Shown piece by piece: positions 6,790 through 16,228 of a stretch of DNA of 64,000 bases. The DNA is from Mucilaginibacter rubeus (GTDB lineage Bacteria; Bacteroidota; Bacteroidia; Sphingobacteriales; Sphingobacteriaceae). Numbering within the stretch: position 1 is the stretch's first letter; each line of letters opens with the position of its first letter. The notes beneath the pieces were generated by a model. The model did not search any database. It worked only from the letters and a program-made list of their open reading frames with translations, and had not been told where the DNA came from. The position numbers were made by a program, and so were the translations under genes. Location: assembly GCF_003286415.2 (NCBI RefSeq), contig NZ_CP043450.1:186001-250000 (forward strand), given 5' to 3'.

Positions 6790-9459
6790 TTATTTTACCT
6801 CGAATACATAACTGCCCGCGTTTATTTTGTACAATGCTGGGTTGTTGATCGCCTTGCCTGCAAGATAAACTTTACCCGCCGGGAAGGTAATGGTGGCACT
6901 TGAGTTTGCAGGCACGGTCACTTTATAAGTTACTCCGCTGGCGGTACGTTGCCATGATGAAACAATGTTACCGTAAGGGCCTTTGTGAGTAGCAGTAAAT
7001 TCATTTAAGCCAGGTACAAAATGCGGTTGCAGCAATACATTTTTAAAACCAGGATGCTCGGCATCCGGATGAATGCCTGCAATGCCTTTGTAAAGCCATG
7101 CGCCAATTTCGCCAAACATGATGTGGTTAAGGGAAATATCGGATTTGGCATCTATCTGCCAGTTTTCATACAGGGTAGTAGCTCCGTTTACCATCCACCA
7201 GCCCCATGAAGGGAAGGTTTCCTGCGATGCTATTTTGTAAGCTACATCCGGGTAGCCATTATCGCTTAGTGCGCTTAAGATAGCTTTGGCTCCTAATATG
7301 CCTACATCCAGATGGAAATTATCGGCCTCAACACGTTTTGCCAAATTGGCCGCGACTTTACTTTTCATGTTTTCGGGCACAACTCCCCAGTAAAGTGGTA
7401 CGCTTAGTTCTGTTTGTAAGCCTTTGCCGTAAATACCGGTTGTGGTATCTAAATATTTAGCATTGATAGCGTTTTTAATCTTGTTGGCCAATGCCGAGTA
7501 TTTTATATAGTCGGCCTGTTTGCCTAATATTTTAGCGGCTTTGGCCAATATGCTGGCATCGGTATAGTAATAAACCGATGAAGTTAACTCAACCGGCGAA
7601 ACTGATTTTACCGGTACCCAATCGCCCAGGCCCCAGGTGGTGAGACCGCTTGGGTAAAGTTCATCAATGTGGTTCACATATTTTTCGATGGCGTTATAAC
7701 TATCGGCCAATAGCTTACTATCGCCATAAAACAAATAAATATTATACGGAATAATGGCGATGGTGCTTGTCCAATCGGGGCCGTTACCCCATTCGTAGCC
7801 CCAGCCACCGGTTGGGATAATAGATGGCAAAACGCCGTTGGGCTGCTGCTCGTCGCGATGATCGGCCAGCCATTTTTCATAAACTGTGATGCCATCAAAA
7901 TTGTATAAACCCGTTTCGCTGGCGATGTGCGCGTCGCCTGTCCAGCCATTCTTTTCACGCTGTGGGCAGTCGGTTGGGTAACCGAACAGGTTACTTAAGT
8001 AGCTATTGTTAGTGGCAGTCCAGATTTGGTTAATAGTTTGGTTAGATGCTTTAACGGTACCAATAGGCTCCACATCGCTGTGCATAAAAAACGCTTTGAT
8101 GTTGTCCTTACCAATCTGGATAGGTTTGCTGGCGCTTACCTCGATATATTGAAAACCTTTGTAATTGAAGCGCGGCGAAAAGGTTTCCTGGCCTTTGCCG
8201 CCTAAAATGAAAATATCAGTTTGGAAAGGATCTTTATCATCGGTAGGGCGGTAGTGCAAATCGATGTTTGATTGGTCAACGTGTCCATTCTTATTTAGTC
8301 TTTCAGCATGTTTAAGGCGGATCACCGTACCCGAATCGCCTTTAACCGTAATTTGGCTTACACCCGAAATATTTCGGCCCATATCAAATACCCAAACATC
8401 ACTGTCGAGTTTGGTAATGCTTTTAGTGCTGATGGTATCAACCGCGCGGATAGGCTGCATAGCCTGCGATACAATATTCATAGAAGGCGCCGAACGGTTA
8501 ATGACAGGTTTCCATTTACTATCGTCAAAGTTGGCGGTATTCCAACCCGGTTGTTCCAGCCTGCCGTCATAATGCTCGGCAGTGTAAATACTGTTGAAAA
8601 CGACGGGGCTGAGTGATGTTTTCCAGTCTGTACCTGATTTTACAGTTTCAACGGTGCCATCGGCGTAGGTTATGCGCAAATCCATACAAAATGCCGGACG
8701 ACCGCGCCATGGCGCCTGGTGAAAAAACCACACGGCGGTACTCTGGTGGTTATACCAGCCGTTACCTAATAATACGCCAACCGCATTTTTGCCGTTTTGT
8801 AATTGTGCTGTAACGTCATAAGATACGTAAAGCGTACGCCTGTCAAACCGGGTATACATTGGATCAAGCCTGTGATTGCCGATCTTTTTACCGTTTAGAT
8901 AAAGTTCATATAAACCCGCGACAGCGATATAAGCCCTTGCCGAGCGAATTTGTTTAGCTACCTTAAATGTATTGCGGAAATAGGGGGCAGGGTTAACCGC
9001 TATCCCTTTGTTATCGCTAATCCATGAGCCCTTCCAGTTTTGCATGTTCATCATACCGGTTTCAAAACTGGCTACCGGCGATGCGGTAAGCTTTTTACCA
9101 GTCTTATCCCAAAGCTGAACCTTCCAGTAATATTTAGTAAAAGGTTTTAGTTGTTGACCACTATAAACGGCAAGGTTATTTGATGAAGCTATTTTGGTGG
9201 TGGTCCACGCGTTGCCTTGGCCTGTTGAAACAGCAACTGAATCGGTACCTACATAAAGCTGATAAGCACTTTGGGCTGCACCCTGTGCTTTATCGTTCAT
9301 TAACCAGGTTAAGCGGGGATGCGCATTGTCGATACCTATGGGGTTTACAAGATATTCGGATTTAAGACCTGCAGCCCCCGGCGTTTGGGCTTGTGTTACC
9401 GAAAAAGAGCAGCATAATAAGGCAATGCAAAGCAATGGCTTACGTAAAGGGTGTTTCAT
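6790..9459 (-). CDS. Alpha-L-rhamnosidase, glycoside hydrolase family 78
   Basis: This 889-residue secreted enzyme removes terminal alpha-L-rhamnose from plant polysaccharides or glycosides. A signal peptide (about 1-24, ending SVTQAQ) leads into N-terminal beta-sandwich domains. The Bac_rhamnosid_N segment has the galactose-binding-like fold, and the (alpha/alpha)6 barrel follows. The hallmark PTDCPQREKNGWTGDAH, which carries the general acid region, is present, as is GLGDWVPVK. A C-terminal beta-sandwich ends the protein. The start was set at MKHPLRKPLL because it begins a canonical signal peptide; the frame extends 19 codons further upstream. No SusC/SusD pair is nearby, so this is an orphan glycosidase rather than part of a visible polysaccharide-utilisation locus. 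Confidence 0.94.
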   Translation of the reverse strand: MKHPLRKPLLCIALLCCSFSVTQAQTPGAAGLKSEYLVNPIGIDNAHPRLTWLMNDKAQGAAQSAYQLYVGTDSVAVSTGQGNAWTTTKIASSNNLAVYSGQQLKPFTKYYWKVQLWDKTGKKLTASPVASFETGMMNMQNWKGSWISDNKGIAVNPAPYFRNTFKVAKQIRSARAYIAVAGLYELYLNGKKIGNHRLDPMYTRFDRRTLYVSYDVTAQLQNGKNAVGVLLGNGWYNHQSTAVWFFHQAPWRGRPAFCMDLRITYADGTVETVKSGTDWKTSLSPVVFNSIYTAEHYDGRLEQPGWNTANFDDSKWKPVINRSAPSMNIVSQAMQPIRAVDTISTKSITKLDSDVWVFDMGRNISGVSQITVKGDSGTVIRLKHAERLNKNGHVDQSNIDLHYRPTDDKDPFQTDIFILGGKGQETFSPRFNYKGFQYIEVSASKPIQIGKDNIKAFFMHSDVEPIGTVKASNQTINQIWTATNNSYLSNLFGYPTDCPQREKNGWTGDAHIASETGLYNFDGITVYEKWLADHRDEQQPNGVLPSIIPTGGWGYEWGNGPDWTSTIAIIPYNIYLFYGDSKLLADSYNAIEKYVNHIDELYPSGLTTWGLGDWVPVKSVSPVELTSSVYYYTDASILAKAAKILGKQADYIKYSALANKIKNAINAKYLDTTTGIYGKGLQTELSVPLYWGVVPENMKSKVAANLAKRVEADNFHLDVGILGAKAILSALSDNGYPDVAYKIASQETFPSWGWWMVNGATTLYENWQIDAKSDISLNHIMFGEIGAWLYKGIAGIHPDAEHPGFKNVLLQPHFVPGLNEFTATHKGPYGNIVSSWQRTASGVTYKVTVPANSSATITFPAGKVYLAGKAINNPALYKINAGSYVFEVK

Positions 9460-9567
9460 GTGGTTAAGATAGCGGTTTATACAATATTGGCCAAAGGCTA
9501 TGAAATGTTGTCGCAATCAACAATGTTAACCGGATAGATTGGCATTGGCATCCTGAACTGTCTTATT

Positions 9568-9669
9568 GTCTGAACTCGAATTAAACAAATTTTTTGAATT
9601 TATCGAATCATCCATTTTGCTGTAATTCTGAGAATTCAATTAATTTCAAAAATTCTGGTTCAGACAAAT
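9568..9669. repeat. Interspersed element with GTCTGAACTCGAATT end, copy 1
   Basis: The element begins GTCTGAACTCGAATT and ends AATTCTGGTTCAGACAAATT, so its ends are roughly inverted. It is AT-rich, with repeated GAATT words. The same opening 15-mer and a similar close occur at 52575-52670. It fills most of the 300-bp gap between the rhamnosidase and argH. Confidence 0.7.
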
Positions 9670-9747
9670 TCACGCTGCCAGTTTGTTGGCGCCGAGCGGT
9701 GGTGACATTAAATAATACACAATAACGCACATAAATACACAAATTTA

Positions 9748-9755
9748 TACATTTG
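9748..9755 (+). promoter_or_regulatory. -7 promoter element of argH (TAnnTTTG)
   Basis: TACATTTG matches the Bacteroidota sigma consensus TAnnTTTG exactly. It ends 5 nt before the argH ATG, so the predicted transcript is leaderless or nearly so. I see no clear -33 TTTG at the expected spacing. Confidence 0.65.
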
Positions 9756-9759
9756 CACC

Positions 9760-11094
9760 ATGAGCAAGCTTTGGCAAAAAACTACCAACGTTAACGAACT
9801 GGTTGAAAACTTTACTGTTGGTCGCGACCGCGAATTTGATGAGCAAATGGCGGCGTTTGATGTTTTAGGATCGTTGGCCCACACCCGTATGCTGCAAAGC
9901 GTAGGGCTGATGGACAGCAACGATCTGGAGCTTGTTCAGCGTGAGTTGAAAAATATTTATGCCGATATCGCGCAAGGCGGCTTCAAAATTGAAGAACATG
10001 TTGAGGATGTGCATTCGCAGGTAGAGTTGCTATTAACCCAACGCATTGGCGATGCCGGTAAAAAGATCCATAGCGGCCGCTCCCGTAACGACCAGGTTTT
10101 GGTAGATCTTAAACTGTTTTTCCGCAGCCAACTACAGGAAGTTGTTGAAAGTACCGAAACTCTGTTTCGCCAGCTTATCGAACTGAGTGAAAAACATAAA
10201 GATGTGTTATTGCCGGGTTATACTCACCTGCAGGTAGCTATGCCATCATCATTTGGCTTGTGGTTTGGTGCTTATGCCGAAAGTTTGGTTGATGATTTGG
10301 AATTGGTTTTAGCTGCTTATCGCATTACTAATAAAAATCCGCTGGGTTCGGCTGCCGGTTATGGCTCGTCGTTTCCGCTTAACCGGACCTTAACTACACA
10401 GCTTTTAGGTTTTGATAACCTGAATTATAACGTAGTTTATGCGCAGATGGGGCGTGGTAAAACCGAGCGCATTATAGCGCAGGCTATATCAACCATCGCG
10501 GCAACGCTTGCTAAGATGGCTATGGATCAAACCCTGTACCTGAGCCAGAATTTCTCTTTCGTGAGCTATCCGGATGCGTTGACAACCGGAAGCAGCATTA
10601 TGCCGCATAAAAAGAACCCGGATGTTTGGGAAATTATGCGCGGCAAATGTAACCGCCTGCAGGCATTGCCTACCGATGTAGCCATGATGACCACCAACCT
10701 GCCATCAGGCTACCACCGCGAACTTCAGTTGCTGAAAGAGCTACTGTTCCCTGCCTTTGCCGACCTGAAACACTGCCTTCAAATGGCAACCTTCATGCTG
10801 CAAAATATCACCGTTAAAACAGATATCCTGAATGATGCTAAATACGCATACCTGTTCAGCGTAGAAGAAGTGAACCGTTTAACCCTGAGCGGCACACCAT
10901 TCCGTGATGCTTATAAACAGGTTGGTTTAGCTATCGAAGCTGGTGATTTTAATCCAGATAAAACCGTGAACCATACACATGAAGGCAGCATTGGTAACTT
11001 GGGTAATGAGCAAATCTCGGCTTCTTTCGACAAGCTGATCAATAATTTTGACTTCGGAAAAGTAGAGCAGGCAATAAAAGGGTTGGTTGAATAG
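9760..11094 (+). CDS. argH: Argininosuccinate lyase
   Basis: This 444-residue cytosolic enzyme catalyses the last step of arginine synthesis, argininosuccinate to arginine plus fumarate. The fumarase/aspartase superfamily signature GSSIMPHKKNPDVWE is at about 278-292, and the conserved HSGRSRNDQV is near 105. H156 in LPGYTHLQVA matches the catalytic-base region. Length is slightly below the usual 455-470, mainly because the N-terminus is short. No other arg genes are adjacent. The start follows a strong -7 box with almost no leader. Confidence 0.95.
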   Translation: MSKLWQKTTNVNELVENFTVGRDREFDEQMAAFDVLGSLAHTRMLQSVGLMDSNDLELVQRELKNIYADIAQGGFKIEEHVEDVHSQVELLLTQRIGDAGKKIHSGRSRNDQVLVDLKLFFRSQLQEVVESTETLFRQLIELSEKHKDVLLPGYTHLQVAMPSSFGLWFGAYAESLVDDLELVLAAYRITNKNPLGSAAGYGSSFPLNRTLTTQLLGFDNLNYNVVYAQMGRGKTERIIAQAISTIAATLAKMAMDQTLYLSQNFSFVSYPDALTTGSSIMPHKKNPDVWEIMRGKCNRLQALPTDVAMMTTNLPSGYHRELQLLKELLFPAFADLKHCLQMATFMLQNITVKTDILNDAKYAYLFSVEEVNRLTLSGTPFRDAYKQVGLAIEAGDFNPDKTVNHTHEGSIGNLGNEQISASFDKLINNFDFGKVEQAIKGLVE

Positions 11095-11139
11095 TTATCT
11101 TAGTATCAGGATAATTCTGAAAACCCTGATACTAAACCA

Positions 11140-12237
11140 ATGAAAAAACCTTATTACATCATTTTGCTGATGCTCATCGGCCTGGTTTCCTGTAAACAAG
11201 ATAATACAGTTACTATCAGAGGCAACATCAAAGGCCTTAAAAGCAAGTGGGTTTATTATAAACCTACATTTCCTATTGGAGGCAAATCCATCGATTCGGC
11301 CAAAGTCACTGATGGGAAATTTGAATTTAACTTTCGGCCTGATACCGCCTTCTTCGCTGATATTGTTTCTTTAAGTTATAAAGATGAAAAGGGGAAAAGA
11401 GAGTATATAGCTGTTGGTAATCCGAATGAACCTGCTAAAAATCATTCCAGGTACGTTGATTTTGTTGTAGGGACGGGAGTGACAACAATAACCGCTGATC
11501 TTTCTAAAACTGAGGGGGCAATCCTGAACGGTGGATCGCAATCTGAGTCGTATTTAAAGAATATAACGTTGCCTTATATCCGCATAAGTAAAGACAGCGT
11601 TAGGAGAGCTGCCCAGACAGAAAGGATAAAAAAAATTATTAGTGAAAACCCCGACTCATATTGGAGTTTATCAGCATTGCATAATTTTAGATTTTACGTA
11701 GAACATGCCCAATTAATAGAATTATACAACTCTTTTGGCGATGCCGCAAGAACATCTTACTATGGTAGAAAACTGAAGCAGTTTATAGACAATCAACCTG
11801 CAAATAAAAGTCAGTTTGCGAACAGCATTTTCAATGATGTTGATGAAAAACCGGTAAACCTGGTAGATAATACTAAAAAACTAAATATGGTGATATTTTG
11901 GGCGAGCTGGTGCGGGCCATGTCGCCAGGAAATCCCATCCTTGAAGCGAATTGCAGCTCAATTTAATAAAGATGATGTAAGGTTTGTGAGCGTGTCAGTA
12001 GATGAAAAAAAAGAAAATTGGTTAACGGTTATGAAAGCTGAAGATATGCCTTGGCAGCAGTTGATCATCCCTCGGCCAATTTTTCAAAAAGCGCAAGTAC
12101 AATACAATTTGGGATTTGTGCCACAGGTATACCTGGTTAATAATAAAAATATAGTAGTAAAAAAGATAGACGGTTTCGATGAGGGTAACGAAGAGCGCGT
12201 TAAAACTTTTATAGCCGATTATCTCGCGAAAAATTGA
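11140..12237 (+). CDS. TlpA-like thiol-disulfide oxidoreductase lipoprotein with DUF4369 domain
   Basis: This 365-residue protein has a lipoprotein signal peptide with lipobox LVSC (Cys near 19) and an N-terminal DUF4369-type beta domain (about 25-130, beginning TVTIRGNIKGL). A helical linker and a C-terminal thioredoxin fold follow. The redox motif WASWCGPCRQE lies at about 252-262, and the cis-Pro is in GFVPQVYLV. It is probably anchored to a membrane facing the periplasm and reduces or exchanges disulfides, as in cytochrome c maturation or oxidative stress. It starts 45 bp after argH, but a functional link is not evident. Confidence 0.9.
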   Translation: MKKPYYIILLMLIGLVSCKQDNTVTIRGNIKGLKSKWVYYKPTFPIGGKSIDSAKVTDGKFEFNFRPDTAFFADIVSLSYKDEKGKREYIAVGNPNEPAKNHSRYVDFVVGTGVTTITADLSKTEGAILNGGSQSESYLKNITLPYIRISKDSVRRAAQTERIKKIISENPDSYWSLSALHNFRFYVEHAQLIELYNSFGDAARTSYYGRKLKQFIDNQPANKSQFANSIFNDVDEKPVNLVDNTKKLNMVIFWASWCGPCRQEIPSLKRIAAQFNKDDVRFVSVSVDEKKENWLTVMKAEDMPWQQLIIPRPIFQKAQVQYNLGFVPQVYLVNNKNIVVKKIDGFDEGNEERVKTFIADYLAKN

Positions 12238-12276
12238 TATTTGCGATTATATGGGCACGTTCTTTAATTGAAAACC

Positions 12277-12738
12277 ATGGTGATTTTGCTTGATATTGAT
12301 GGTGTATTGGTAACCGAACCTGCATGGCGAAAAGTTGAATCGGAAGCAGACGGATTTATGCGGTTTGATAAACAATCCGCCAATAATCTTGCACATATCT
12401 TAGCAGAAACAAATGCCGCTGTGGTTTTAACTACAACACATCGAATTAATTTCACCAATCAACAGTGGTTTGAGATATTTAAGTTAAGAGGGATTGCTAT
12501 AAATAGTATTTCGAAGTTAAACAACAAGCTATCTCTTGCCGAACTGGGGGAAAGGGGAAAAGAGATTGAAGTGTGGGCAAAAGATAATTGTGATGAAAAT
12601 TTTGTAATTCTTGATGATGATCCGTCAATAAACCAACTGCCCGAATGGATAACACAGCGATGGGTAACCATAAAGCCATTTAAAGGAATTGACGACGAAG
12701 CAAAACAAAAGACTTTATCAATCCTGTTAGATCGGTGA
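12277..12738 (+). CDS. HAD superfamily protein (Swiss Army Knife RNA-repair HAD type)
   Basis: This protein of about 153 residues has HAD motif I as LLDIDGVLV at the very N-terminus, motif II as VVLTTTHR near 50 and a motif IV-like VILDDDPS near 110. The cap is minimal. This matches the small HAD domain annotated in Swiss Army Knife RNA-repair proteins; members also occur alone and their substrates are not known to me. An upstream TTG at 12268 could also start it, but ATG at 12277 places motif I at the usual position. Confidence 0.75.
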   Translation: MVILLDIDGVLVTEPAWRKVESEADGFMRFDKQSANNLAHILAETNAAVVLTTTHRINFTNQQWFEIFKLRGIAINSISKLNNKLSLAELGERGKEIEVWAKDNCDENFVILDDDPSINQLPEWITQRWVTIKPFKGIDDEAKQKTLSILLDR

Positions 12739-12808
12739 AATCAAACCAATCAGAAATATCAAAAAGGTGAAATCAGCGCAATCAACGTAATAAAAACAAT
12801 CAACGGTC

Positions 12809-13012
12809 ATGAACGGACAAAACAGAAGCGATATATACCCAGGCCTTGAGGTTGACATTATACTTAAAAAAGATCAGCGTACCGGTACGCTTACACGCGG
12901 CTTTGTGAAGCGATTGCTTACCAGTGCGGCTTACCACTCGCGCGGGATAAAAGTGCAGCTGGATGACGGACAGGTGGGCCGTGTGGCATGGATTGTTGAG
13001 GAAGAAGATTAA
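12809..13012 (+). CDS. YwbE family protein
   Basis: This 67-residue protein belongs to the small YwbE (DUF2196) family, recognised by NGQNRSDIYPGLEVDIILKK at the N-terminus. The KDQRTGTLTRG and GIKVQLDDGQVGRV segments follow. It is predicted to be a small all-beta cytosolic protein of unknown function. The spacer before it (12739-12808) is rich in AATCA words but contains no gene. Confidence 0.9.
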   Translation: MNGQNRSDIYPGLEVDIILKKDQRTGTLTRGFVKRLLTSAAYHSRGIKVQLDDGQVGRVAWIVEEED

Positions 13013-13074
13013 GTTTAGTATCTTCATTTAATCTACACTAATCATCTGCATATTTACCGTGTAGCCTAAATGAT

Positions 13075-13773
13075 ATGTCTCAAAAAGCCAGAACAAAAAC
13101 AAAAGTTTTTTTTAGTCTTGACGCCCATCACCGCCTCCTGATCTCGTTGGGAGCTGCCGCGATAACTCTATTTCTTTCCTGGGGGCATTTTTCGGCACCG
13201 GTAATTGCTTTGGTAACCTGGATAGCGTTTGGTATGTGCATTATTATTATGGACTGGATCATTATCCTGACAGCCCAACCGGCCGAGATCCGAAGGATAG
13301 CGAGTATCGAGGACTCGAGCCGTACGCTGATATTTTTGTTTGTGATAGTGGCTTCAATGGCAAGCTTGCTGGCAATAGTGTTTTTGCTGATATCTACTAA
13401 AAATCAGTCGGATGAGATAGTGACAGCAAGGGTTTTACTGGCCATGGGGTCGGTAATTGTTTCATGGTGGCTGGTGCATACTATTTTTACGTTGCGATAC
13501 GCACACATGTATTACGCCACCGATCCTGATGACGATAAAAAAATAAAGCCCTTAGGCGGCCTTGATTTTCCGGGCGATCTGAAAGAGCCTGATTATCTCG
13601 ATTTTGTTTATTTCTCATTCGTTATTGGCATGACGTTCCAGGTATCCGATGTCGAGATCTCGGCCCAGTCTATCCGCCGCCTGGCCTGGTTGCATGGTTT
13701 AATTTCTTTCGCCTTTAATACAGCTATAGTAGCTTTGAGTATTAATGTGATATCGGGGATGATATCGAAGTAA
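13075..13773 (+). CDS. DUF1345 integral membrane protein
   Basis: This 232-residue protein has about five or six predicted membrane helices. A conserved central region holds HTIFTLRYAHMYY near 140, and FPGDLKEPDYLDFVYFSFVIGMTFQVSDVE near 165-195 is the DUF1345 hallmark. Family function is unknown. It stands alone between YwbE and a 386-bp repeat-rich gap. Confidence 0.88.
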   Translation: MSQKARTKTKVFFSLDAHHRLLISLGAAAITLFLSWGHFSAPVIALVTWIAFGMCIIIMDWIIILTAQPAEIRRIASIEDSSRTLIFLFVIVASMASLLAIVFLLISTKNQSDEIVTARVLLAMGSVIVSWWLVHTIFTLRYAHMYYATDPDDDKKIKPLGGLDFPGDLKEPDYLDFVYFSFVIGMTFQVSDVEISAQSIRRLAWLHGLISFAFNTAIVALSINVISGMISK

Positions 13774-13854
13774 GGTTGACTGCGGATTACTGATGTCATC
13801 CTGAGTGGTTTAAATTTGTTGGTCTGTGAAGGAGAAATGACAAAAGTAGGAGCC

Positions 13855-13924
13855 GTCATGCTGGGCCTGTCGAAGGGTGCGCGCAGAGGCCCTGCCCACC
13901 ATGCTTCGACAGGCTCAGCATGAC
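13855..13924. repeat. Interspersed palindromic repeat, family B copy 1
   Basis: An imperfect inverted repeat begins GTCATGCTGGGCCTGTCGAA and closes on TTCGACAGGCTCAGCATGAC. It is one of two adjacent elements in the gap 13774-14159. A half-degraded third copy may start at 13793 with ATGTCATCCTGAG. Confidence 0.75.
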
Positions 13925-13941
13925 ACCCACTTTTTAATTAT

Positions 13942-14029
13942 TGTCATCCTGAGGGACGAAGGATCTTCTTCGCTCTGTATTGCGACTTTGCATATTAGAG
14001 AAGATTCTTCGCTATAGCTCAGAATGACA
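13942..14029. repeat. Interspersed palindromic repeat, family B copy 2
   Basis: The element begins TGTCATCCTGAGGGACGAAG and ends CTATAGCTCAGAATGACA, with inner GAAGATTCTTC-type arms. It is closely similar to the copy at 35356-35445. The remainder of the gap (14030-14159) holds only AT-rich sequence that may include the amidase promoter. Confidence 0.78.
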
Positions 14030-14159
14030 GGAGATTTCGAATACAGAGCGCCTCCGAGTATTTAACCTCTCATTGTAACATTTAACTATCTCCACCCTCC
14101 ACAATTTTCAAAGTAGTTAAATATTTTGTTACTTGTAATGCCTTTTATTTTAAACATTT

Positions 14160-15794
14160 ATGCATAGAAGAAATTTCCTCAAAACCGGCTCGCTGGCCGG
14201 GCTAACGATATCTACTTTGGTAGCTGCTTCCTGCAATCAGCCATCTGCGACGAGCAAAGCCGATGATACTGTTGCTGCCGAAAACAGTAAGGACGATATA
14301 TTTGAACTGAGCGAAATAACGATAACTGATCTGCAGCAAAAAATGCAGAGCAAACAGTTTACTTCAAGGCTCATCACCGAACTGTACCTGAAACGTATAG
14401 ATCAGATTGATAAAAAGGGTATTATGCTCAACTCCGTGATCGAGCTTAATAAAGATGCCTTGAATATGGCTGATGCCATGGACAGGGAAAGGGAAAAAGG
14501 CAAAGTACGCGGTCCGCTGCATGGCATACCTGTACTCATCAAGGACAATATTAATACGGGCGATAACATGCATACCACGGCAGGTTCATTGGCTTTGGCC
14601 GATAATTTTGCCAAACAGGATGCTTTTATAGTGCATAAGCTTCGCGAGGCAGGAGCTGTGATATTGGGCAAAACCAATTTAAGCGAATGGGCAAATTTCC
14701 GGTCTACACATTCAACCAGCGCCTGGAGCAGCAGGGGAGGGCAAACTAAAAACCCTTATATTTTAGACCGAAACCCCAGCGGTTCAAGTGCCGGAACGGG
14801 AACGGCTGTAGCAGCTAACCTTTGCGTGATAGGCATTGGCACCGAAACTAATGGCTCTATTGTTTCGCCGGCTTCGGTTAATGGCTTGGTGGGTATTAAA
14901 CCAACGGTAGGTTTATGGAGCCGGTCGGGAATAATTCCTATTTCTAAAACTCAGGATACCGCCGGCCCAATGACGCGTACGGTTAAAGATGCCGCCATAC
15001 TGCTCGGCGCACTTACCGGGATAGATACGCTTGACCTGGCAACCCTTGGAAGCAAAGACAAAGTAGAGGCTGACTATACCAAATTTTTAGATGCCAACGG
15101 TTTACAAGGCAAACGGCTTGGTATAGAAAAATCGGCATTAAATGATAATCCGGCTGTTGTGGCCTTATTGCAGGAAGCTATCAAAACGCTGAAAAGCAAA
15201 GGAGCCGAGGTAGTGGAGATAGAATTGAACAAAGAGCTGAAAACCATCAATAATAGTGAGTTTAATGTGCTGCTTTATGAATTTAAAGACGGCCTTAACC
15301 AATATTTTGTTAATGCTAACAGCAAAATAAAAACGCTGGCTGATGTGATTGCCTTTAATAAGCAGAACGAGGCCAAAGCCATGCCATTTTTTAAACAAGA
15401 AATTCTGGAGCAGGCCCAGGCCAAAGGCGATTTGAACAGTAAGGAATATCTTGAAGCGGTTAAGCAAACCAATGCAGGCACGCGTAAAATTATCGATGAT
15501 ATGCTGGCCAAATACAAGCTTGACGCGATTATAGGAACTACCAATGGTCCGGCGGTATGTATTGACCTGGTAAATGGTGATTATGATAATGGCTTCAGCT
15601 TTTCCGGGCCGGCTGCTATGGCGGGATATCCGCATATTACGGTACCTATGGGACTGGCGCATGGTCTGCCAATTGGCTTATCGTTTTTTAGTACGGCGTA
15701 TAAAGAGGGGGAGATCATTAAATTAGGATATGCTTATGAGCAGGCATCTAAAAAGCGGGTTGCCCCGTTGTTTAAGCCCGATCTGTTTGCTTAA
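14160..15794 (+). CDS. Amidase-signature family lipoprotein
   Basis: This 544-residue serine amidase is probably exported. The N-terminus MHRRNFLKTG...VAASC combines a twin-arginine-like RR motif with a lipobox Cys near 25. The amidase-signature catalytic triad is visible as Lys128 (VLIKDN), cis-Ser209 (PSGSSAG) and Ser233 (TETNGSIVSPAS). The spacing between the two Ser is 24, as in known members. The substrate is unknown; relatives act on peptide amides, acylamides or Glu-tRNA, but export argues against a GatA role and no gatB or gatC is nearby. A short AraC-type gene follows after 9 bp. Confidence 0.9.
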   Translation: MHRRNFLKTGSLAGLTISTLVAASCNQPSATSKADDTVAAENSKDDIFELSEITITDLQQKMQSKQFTSRLITELYLKRIDQIDKKGIMLNSVIELNKDALNMADAMDREREKGKVRGPLHGIPVLIKDNINTGDNMHTTAGSLALADNFAKQDAFIVHKLREAGAVILGKTNLSEWANFRSTHSTSAWSSRGGQTKNPYILDRNPSGSSAGTGTAVAANLCVIGIGTETNGSIVSPASVNGLVGIKPTVGLWSRSGIIPISKTQDTAGPMTRTVKDAAILLGALTGIDTLDLATLGSKDKVEADYTKFLDANGLQGKRLGIEKSALNDNPAVVALLQEAIKTLKSKGAEVVEIELNKELKTINNSEFNVLLYEFKDGLNQYFVNANSKIKTLADVIAFNKQNEAKAMPFFKQEILEQAQAKGDLNSKEYLEAVKQTNAGTRKIIDDMLAKYKLDAIIGTTNGPAVCIDLVNGDYDNGFSFSGPAAMAGYPHITVPMGLAHGLPIGLSFFSTAYKEGEIIKLGYAYEQASKKRVAPLFKPDLFA

Positions 15795-15803
15795 TTTTGC
15801 GTT

Positions 15804-16205
15804 ATGGAAGCAACGCTTACCGTTCCGAAGAAAATACTGGCCCGGCAGCATGAAATTACTGCCGACTATCTAAAGGCTGTTGACAAACATCTTGACGATG
15901 TGCTGAACAAGCGCGTATTGGATATGTACGAGATCCGTGATTTTGCCGATGAAATGCATATCCATCCTACACATTTAAGCAATACCATCAAACTTACTAC
16001 CGGCAAGCATCCCTGTTTCTTTTTCGAGGAAAAGATCATGGAAATTGCCAAAGCCATGCTACAGGAAAATCAGGTAAGCGTAGCCGAAATAGCAGGCAGG
16101 CTTACCTTCGATCCGTCAAATTTTACTAAATTCTTTAAACGTTTTGAAGGGGTAACCCCCAAGCAATACCGCGAGCAATGGCTGATTGCTAAGCTTGAAC
16201 CGTAA
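15804..16205 (+). CDS. Short AraC-type helix-turn-helix regulator
   Basis: This 133-residue protein is almost entirely an AraC C-terminal DNA-binding domain. The first helix-turn-helix covers FADEMHIHPTHLSNTIKL, and the second is VAEIAGRLTFDPSNFTKFFKRFEG, ending with the family signature GVTPKQYRE. It lacks a sensor domain. It starts 9 bp after the amidase stop, so cotranscription is likely. What it regulates is not evident; the amidase gene itself is a candidate. Confidence 0.85.
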   Translation: MEATLTVPKKILARQHEITADYLKAVDKHLDDVLNKRVLDMYEIRDFADEMHIHPTHLSNTIKLTTGKHPCFFFEEKIMEIAKAMLQENQVSVAEIAGRLTFDPSNFTKFFKRFEGVTPKQYREQWLIAKLEP

Positions 16206-16228
16206 ACATGGGATGTGAAAACGTAAAT

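Noticed and set aside
8264-8616. Overlapping plus-strand frames inside the rhamnosidase gene
   Set aside because: They are antisense shadows of a gene with clear GH78 motifs.
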